A stretch of 64,000 nt of DNA from Alteromonas lipotrueae. GTDB taxonomy: Bacteria; Pseudomonadota; Gammaproteobacteria; Enterobacterales; Alteromonadaceae. Made by a program: the position numbers and the translations under genes. The stretch is from positions 164,276 through 228,275 of the forward strand of contig NZ_JAESDI010000010.1 in NCBI RefSeq assembly GCF_019249215.1, given 5' to 3'. Under the pieces are notes generated by a model. The model worked only from the letters and a program-made list of their open reading frames with translations, searched no databases and was not told where the DNA came from. This document shows positions 59,689-64,000 of this stretch, one piece after another. How positions within the stretch are numbered: position 1 is the stretch's first letter; every line of letters starts with the position of its first letter.

Positions 59689-60792
59689 TTAAGGTTGGTA
59701 GCTAAAACGGTAAAGTGTGTAAGGTGGTTTAGCGTTACCTAAGCCTTGGCTGAATGCAGGATGTTGATGCAGTTGATCTTGGGTTACGTAAATATAACCA
59801 TTACTTACCGCCAAGCTATCAGGCCATGAAAGACGTTTATCTTGAACCAGTATTTCGTAATGGCCCTTCGTGGTTAACCCCACCGCATTATGCTCTAGAT
59901 CTGTGGCTAAAATTCCGCCACCTGGTGCATAAGCAATACCATCGCTTGGGTTTTTAGGACCATAAACTTCAATGCTTTGTGCCAGTTTTTTGTCTGAATT
60001 TTTTGTGTTACTAATGGCTGATGTTGGAATTCTGTAGACTTTTGTGCCAGTAAATGCACCAAAATATAACCAATCGTTTTTATCATCAATGGCAATTGGG
60101 TTTAAACCAAAGCGTAACGCGTTGGTTTCACCTTCTGTAGTTTTTGACGCTAATAAAGAAGCTTCAATAACTATATCTCTGTCTTCAGGCATTAATTGTG
60201 CTGCGTTTTCCAGTACACGCTTTGACTTGCCAGATTTCAAGTCGACAACAATAATTGCTGGCTTAGTAGCCCCTGCAAAGTTACCGAACGTCATATCGGC
60301 AATATAAATTTTGCCGTGTTTTTCATCAATAGAGAAATCTTGGATGAATGAGTTTGGTTGTAGCGATGATTTTGCCAACGTAATAGTTGTGTGAAGCTTA
60401 TGGGTTACGCTGTCCCAAGCCACTATCTGTGCTGGCGATGTTTCGCTGCCCATATCAAGGATCCACACTACGCCTTCGCTATCGCTGTGAACACCAATAA
60501 CAGATGTTAATCCCACTTCACCTACTTCTGGGCCATCCGCCCAATCAGGGGTAGGGAAGGGTTGTTTTGAACCATTCGCCATCACTTCAACCACCTTCAC
60601 TTTAGGGTTGTCTAGTGGATGCATGCTGATAATAGTGCGGCCGCTTGGCGTAATAGTAATGCCACCACCACGATATTCAGTAAATTGAGTAACAGGCTCT
60701 AGTGGGCCCACTTCTACTGCATTTGCCAGCGCTCCTACAACACTTGATAAGCCAATAGCCGCAGTAATAAGAGATGCTTTAAATAGTTTCAT
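59689..60792 (-). CDS. Major royal jelly/yellow-type secreted beta-propeller protein
   Basis: This 367-residue protein has a signal peptide (cleavage near ALANAVE). It has a six-bladed propeller of the MRJP/SMP-30-like type: RGGGITITPSGRTIISMHPLDNP, SVIGVHSDSEGVVWILDMG, FIQDFSIDEKHGKIYIADM, GLNPIAIDDKNDWLYFGAFTG, GIAYAPGGGILATDLEHNAVG and WPDSLAVSNGYIYVTQDQLHQ. These match PF03022, whose bacterial members bind or convert small phenolic or dopa-like compounds and lactones. It is exported to the periplasm. It leads the group with the ABM monooxygenase and the OpuAC-like protein, which suggests handling of one small quinol- or amine-like metabolite (inference). Confidence 0.82.
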   Translation of the reverse strand: MKLFKASLITAAIGLSSVVGALANAVEVGPLEPVTQFTEYRGGGITITPSGRTIISMHPLDNPKVKVVEVMANGSKQPFPTPDWADGPEVGEVGLTSVIGVHSDSEGVVWILDMGSETSPAQIVAWDSVTHKLHTTITLAKSSLQPNSFIQDFSIDEKHGKIYIADMTFGNFAGATKPAIIVVDLKSGKSKRVLENAAQLMPEDRDIVIEASLLASKTTEGETNALRFGLNPIAIDDKNDWLYFGAFTGTKVYRIPTSAISNTKNSDKKLAQSIEVYGPKNPSDGIAYAPGGGILATDLEHNAVGLTTKGHYEILVQDKRLSWPDSLAVSNGYIYVTQDQLHQHPAFSQGLGNAKPPYTLYRFSYQP

Positions 60793-61016
60793 TGTCTTTC
60801 CTGTAATGGAGTAATTAATTCAAAAAGCCCAAATAGCACCGTTGAAGACTGCTGTGTATTTGCACTGGTTTTGGTATTTGCTATGTCGATGAGTAAAGAA
60901 TAGATGTTAATTGCTAAGTGAAAAACAGTGTTGTTTTTGAATAATTATCAAATTTAATTTAATAATGTTTTTGCGAAGGATACTGCTGAGCATTGAAACG
61001 TCTTTTTGCAGACCTG

Positions 61017-61037
61017 TTGATATTTGATCAATATCAA
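61017..61037. promoter_or_regulatory. Possible operator in the cbpA / royal-jelly gene divergent region
   Basis: TTGATA and TATCAA flank a central palindrome TTGATCAA, giving an interrupted dyad of 21 bases. It lies in the 308-base region 60793-61100 between the two divergent units, about 65 bases before cbpA. The rest of that region shows no gene; TATAGT near 61074 could be a cbpA -10 box. Confidence 0.4.
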
Positions 61038-61100
61038 ATGATGCTTTATCGGCATCCGCTATATTAAGTACTTTATAGTCACTACGCTGAGCATCATTGA

Positions 61101-62060
61101 ATGGAATTTAAAGATTATTATCAGATCCTTGGTGTTAAAGAAGATGCTGATTTAAAGGAAATAAAAAAAGCCTATCGTAAGCTTGCCCTAAAGCTGCACC
61201 CAGATATGCAGCCTGACAGTAATTCTGACGAAGAATTTAAAGAATTAGTTGAAGCTTATGAGGTGCTTAAAGATCCGCAGCGCAGAGCTGAATATGACGA
61301 ATTGAAAAAATATGGTGCTACTTCACACGATAATTTTCAACCGCCACCAGGCTGGCAGAGCAATAATGATTTCAATGGTGCTCACACTGGCGGGGACTTT
61401 TCAGACTTTTTTAATTCCGTATTTGGCGGTGGTTTTAATCAGGGGCCGCGTAGTCATCAAGCAGACGATTTTTCAGGGTTTAGCAATCACGGCCAAGATG
61501 CTGAGATTGAAGTGCCAGTATTCCTTGAAGATTTGTTTTCTGAAGCGCCAAAAACAATTCAGTTTTCGATGCCATCACTAGAAAATGGGCAGATAAAACA
61601 CGTCAATAAAACCCTAAAAGTTAAGATACCAGTCGGCGTGGTTGACTCAGAGCGGATTAGGCTTAAAGGCCAGGGTGGCAAAGGGCAGGGGCAAGGTAGA
61701 GATGGCGATCTCTATTTACACATACGTTTAGTACCGCACCCATTGTTTGATGTTGAAGGGCATAACCTTGTTCTAACTGTACCTGTTTTACCGTGGGAAG
61801 CAGCACTGGGGTGCAAGGTTGAAGTGCCAACGTTGACCGGCAAAATTAGTTTAAATATCAAGCCAAATAGTCAAACAGGCCAAAAATTACGGGTTAAGGG
61901 TAAAGGGCTTAAAATGAAAACCGGCGTTGGCGATATGATTGCAGTTTTAAAAATCGTTATACCAAACACAACCAGTGATAAAGACAAAGCATTATGGCAA
62001 CAACTAGCGGAATTAAAACACGACGACCCTCGCTCACAATGGAGTAAAGAAAATGGTTGA
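61101..62060 (+). CDS. cbpA: CbpA-like DnaJ family co-chaperone
   Basis: This 319-residue protein has an N-terminal J domain (1-70; MEFKDYYQILGVKEDADLKE, with the HPD motif in LALKLHPDMQPD). A glycine/phenylalanine-rich linker follows (about 75-135). Two C-terminal substrate-binding subdomains (about 140-310) lack the DnaJ zinc-finger region, which is the CbpA type. Visible are VKIPVGVVDSERIRLKGQGGKG, LVPHPLFDVEGHNLVLTVPVLPWEAALG and GKISLNIKPNSQTGQKLRVKGKG. CbpA works with DnaK and also binds curved DNA. Its last codons overlap the start of cbpM by 8 bases, the usual arrangement, which supports both calls. Confidence 0.92.
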   Translation: MEFKDYYQILGVKEDADLKEIKKAYRKLALKLHPDMQPDSNSDEEFKELVEAYEVLKDPQRRAEYDELKKYGATSHDNFQPPPGWQSNNDFNGAHTGGDFSDFFNSVFGGGFNQGPRSHQADDFSGFSNHGQDAEIEVPVFLEDLFSEAPKTIQFSMPSLENGQIKHVNKTLKVKIPVGVVDSERIRLKGQGGKGQGQGRDGDLYLHIRLVPHPLFDVEGHNLVLTVPVLPWEAALGCKVEVPTLTGKISLNIKPNSQTGQKLRVKGKGLKMKTGVGDMIAVLKIVIPNTTSDKDKALWQQLAELKHDDPRSQWSKENG

Positions 62061-62349
62061 TACGCTGCTAGTAATATCATTCGAAGAACTTTGCCAAGTA
62101 GAACGGTTAAACCAAGAAATGATAGTTGAAGTTATCGATTACGGGATAGCTGAACCTGTTTCAGGCGACGATAAGAACGACTGGATGTTCGATACCAGCA
62201 GTGTACGTTGGGTGAAAAAAGCCATAACGTTATATGATCAACTGGAGTTAGATTGGGTTGCGATAGCGATGATTGTTGAGTTACTGAAACAAAAAGAAAA
62301 GCTGACAGAGGAGAATGAATATCTTCATCGTCGGCTAACGCGGTTTTAA
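62053..62349 (+). CDS. cbpM: CbpM-like modulator of CbpA
   Basis: This 98-residue protein of the MerR_2/CbpM family begins MVDTLLVISFEELCQVERLNQE. It continues with VIDYGIAEPVSGDDKNDWMFDTSSVRWVKKAITLYDQLELDWVAIAMIVELLKQ and ends in a coiled-coil-like ENEYLHRRLTRF. CbpM binds the J domain of CbpA and blocks its activity. The 8-base overlap with cbpA (ATGGTTGA) gives translational coupling, so the inhibitor is made in step with its target. Family length is normal. It is convergent with the LysR regulator gene, whose stop is only 7 bases away. Confidence 0.88.
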   Translation: MVDTLLVISFEELCQVERLNQEMIVEVIDYGIAEPVSGDDKNDWMFDTSSVRWVKKAITLYDQLELDWVAIAMIVELLKQKEKLTEENEYLHRRLTRF

Positions 62350-62356
62350 CCTATTT

Positions 62357-63277
62357 TTACGTTTGTAGTACCTCGTGTTCCGCCATCTTTTTTGTAAGCC
62401 AATTGCAAAAATGCGCTATGCGCTTTTGTTTGGGGGAGTTCTTCAGATAAACAAAGTGAGATTTCCAGCGTATTGGGTGGGGAATATCAACGGGCACAAC
62501 GAGTTGCCCCGATTTTAAGTACTGCCCAATCATAATATCCGACGCTAGCATCACGCCATGGCCTGCAAGCGCTGCGCTAAGCGCAAGATCGCTAGAAGAC
62601 ACTACTGTCTTTCTTAATTTTTTGTTGGAAATGTTTATTTTACTGTGTTCGAAGTATGCCTCCCAATTCGCTCTCTCTTCACCGGCAAGTGCTAGCAGGC
62701 GTGTACCCAAAAGATCTTTCACACTGTGCAGCTGCATTTGGGTTTGAAACTCGGGGGAACACGCCGGTACTACGCCATTTTCGCCAAACCTCTCTGTAAT
62801 AAGGCTATCATCCTGCAACGCAGTGGTAGAGTTATAAAATCGTATCGCTATGTCGATATCACCATTATGTAAACTTTCAATGCGGTTAGATGCTTGAATA
62901 TTGATATTAATGTTGGGGTATTCATTAAAGAATTCGAACAAGTTGGGCATAAGCCACAAAGCGCAAAAAGCTTGAGTGGAGGTAACGGTTAAACTGCCTT
63001 CCAAGGGCTCTTCATGTACTTGATTCAAACCATTAACGATTTCACTAAAGCCTTTCTCACAGGATGCATAAAGCGTTCTGCCCGGCCCAGTTAATAGCAT
63101 TTTTCGAGCTTGCCGCCGAAACAGGCTAACGCCTAAATTAGACTCTAACTGCCGCATTTGTTGGCTTACCGCAGCTTGTGAAATATACAACTCCTCTGCT
63201 GCTTTGCTGTAGCTTTGATGTCGTGCGGCTACTTCAAAACAAAGCAGGTTATTCAGCCATCGTAATCGTTTGTCCAT
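62357..63277 (-). CDS. LysR family transcriptional regulator
   Basis: This 306-residue protein has a winged helix-turn-helix (about 5-65; LLCFEVAARHQSYSKAAEELYISQAAVSQQMRQLE). A periplasmic-binding-type effector domain follows (about 90-300), with GSLTVTSTQAFCALWLMPNLFEFF and SSDLALSAALAGHGVMLASDIM. The N-terminal form RWLNNLLCFEVAARHQS resembles the GcvA/AmpR subgroup. The target is unknown. It faces a small plus-strand gene at 63412, and LysR proteins commonly regulate a divergent neighbour, but that product is too small to suggest a pathway. The DNA-binding and effector domains are both complete. Confidence 0.9.
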   Translation of the reverse strand: MDKRLRWLNNLLCFEVAARHQSYSKAAEELYISQAAVSQQMRQLESNLGVSLFRRQARKMLLTGPGRTLYASCEKGFSEIVNGLNQVHEEPLEGSLTVTSTQAFCALWLMPNLFEFFNEYPNININIQASNRIESLHNGDIDIAIRFYNSTTALQDDSLITERFGENGVVPACSPEFQTQMQLHSVKDLLGTRLLALAGEERANWEAYFEHSKINISNKKLRKTVVSSSDLALSAALAGHGVMLASDIMIGQYLKSGQLVVPVDIPHPIRWKSHFVYLKNSPKQKRIAHFCNWLTKKMAEHEVLQT

Positions 63278-63411
63278 TGATCATTGTTATATAAGTTCAG
63301 CTTATCTTTTAAGTTAGTTTTTATCGTTGGTGAAGTAAAGAGTTAATCGCGACACTTGCTTTACCGAATGAGGAAAAACCTACGAAATTATGTCGAAAAA
63401 GGAGTGGCGAA

Positions 63412-63645
63412 ATGAACATGAAAACAAGCGAGGTAGGCGCATATTTGATTGCGTTAAAATATAAGATTTTTAACCTTATGAGTGATGCTGGCCGAGCTGG
63501 CGGCCCAGGTTCACTAACGGACGAAAAAGTGCTAACGGTTAACAAAGAAATAGCAGAAGAAAGCAGTAAAAGTAGTAATAAAAAAAGTATGTTGTCAGAT
63601 ATGGGAGATAAGCTGTGCTTATCAAAGTGGAGCGCGTTTAAGTGA
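63412..63645 (+). CDS. Small protein of unknown function, divergent from LysR
   Basis: This 77-residue frame begins MNMKTSEVGAYLIALKYKI. AAGGAG lies 8 bases before the first ATG, a strong ribosome binding site that argues for a real gene. The middle is glycine-rich (DAGRAGGPGSLTDEK) and the tail is serine/lysine-rich (EESSKSSNKKSMLSD) with one cysteine. No signal peptide or membrane helix is present, and I do not recognise a family. It is divergent from the LysR regulator with 134 bases between them and could be its target. Confidence 0.5.
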   Translation: MNMKTSEVGAYLIALKYKIFNLMSDAGRAGGPGSLTDEKVLTVNKEIAEESSKSSNKKSMLSDMGDKLCLSKWSAFK

Positions 63646-64000
63646 GCCCATTTACGCGAATATAGGTAGGTATTCCTCTTTAATATTGGGCTTAGGTATT
63701 CCCGTTAGGCTGGTTATTGATGATTGACAGTACATGACAAGTTGGGCTGCAATTATAATAAGCAAAGTCTTCTATACTTTAAGTCTTCTAAACTTTTATA
63801 AAAAGCTGCCACGAGCCGTTTATTTAAAACATCTCATACCCAGAGCGCTTAACATTTCGGACTGACCAATAATCTTGCATCGTATCAAGTTGATTTAAAT
63901 ATACTTTCTATGGAAGATGAATGTTAAGAGTGAATACTGGTTATTAGCGACATTCAAAACTTCAAAGAGTAAGTAATAAAAGCGTCTATCGCCTTAATAC
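63646..64000. other. Right-edge region without recognisable gene
   Basis: 355 bases with stops in all frames. A+T-rich runs such as AATATACTTTCTATGG and ATTATAATAAGC could be promoter elements for a gene beyond the window. No RNA gene, repeat or terminator was recognised. Confidence 0.45.

Noticed and set aside
1..64000. tRNA, rRNA, riboswitch or phage genes
   Set aside because: No cloverleaf with TTCGA-type arm, no rRNA-like sequence, no integrase, capsid or intact transposase was recognised when reading both strands.

Overview
The window reads as chromosome of a marine gammaproteobacterium of the Alteromonadales, most likely Alteromonas or a close relative. This is inferred from gene content (TonB-dependent glycan uptake, DUF3010, PBPRA1643-type SEC-C protein, RIO kinase, CbpA/CbpM, MocR/LysE) and moderate G+C; no rRNA or tRNA gene was found to confirm it. 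No CRISPR array, phage or intact transposase was seen.

Region 1 (1-3.2 kb) holds the 3' end of one secreted hydrolase gene, an intact beta-lactamase-fold serine hydrolase lipoprotein and a wrecked Gfo/Idh/MocA oxidoreductase gene. Region 2 (3.3-19.5 kb) is the centrepiece, a xyloglucan utilization locus on the minus strand. Its order is GH95 fucosidase, TonB-dependent receptor, GH35 galactosidase, GH31 alpha-xylosidase, SGNH esterase, CE2-like esterase, GH43. A divergent membrane-anchored AraC-type regulator precedes it. The logic is uptake of xyloglucan oligosaccharides through the outer membrane, then removal of acetyl, fucosyl, galactosyl, xylosyl and probably arabinosyl groups. The GH31-GH35-receptor-GH95 core has the order known from Cellvibrio japonicus. 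The locus lies between an intact serine hydrolase gene and a same-strand, deleted relative of it (19.68-19.98 kb), which suggests an acquired or rearranged segment.

Region 3 (20-32.5 kb) has a MATE pump, small stress-type membrane proteins, an MFS exporter, an ABC ATPase followed by a permease fused to an M1 aminopeptidase, a MORN_2/DUF1036 pseudogene, DUF3010 and a DEAD-box helicase. Region 4 (32.5-52.3 kb) is mixed housekeeping and accessory content: EamA exporter with GlxA-type regulator, PQQ sugar dehydrogenase, RIO kinase, NhaC, oxidoreductases, S41 peptidase, YgjP-type peptidase, a LysE exporter with divergent MocR regulator and its operator repeats, and an 11-residue-repeat lipoprotein.

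Region 5 (52.5-57.8 kb) centres on a very large regulator with a winged-helix domain, a STAND-type NTPase domain, one transmembrane segment and TPR-like repeats, beside small secreted proteins of unknown role. Region 6 (58-64 kb) has a coupled set (royal-jelly-type propeller protein, ABM monooxygenase, OpuAC-like binding protein without signal peptide), the CbpA/CbpM chaperone pair and a LysR regulator.

Between 24 and 50 kb a dispersed palindromic repeat (arms close to GGGGTCAGAGTAC / GTACTCTGACCCC) recurs about a dozen times, mostly just after stop codons. Broken genes are frequent: clear cases at 2.56-3.16, 19.7, 28.8-30.0 and 48.9 kb. Where an in-frame ATG behind a good Shine-Dalgarno sequence was available, it was chosen over a longer reading frame.
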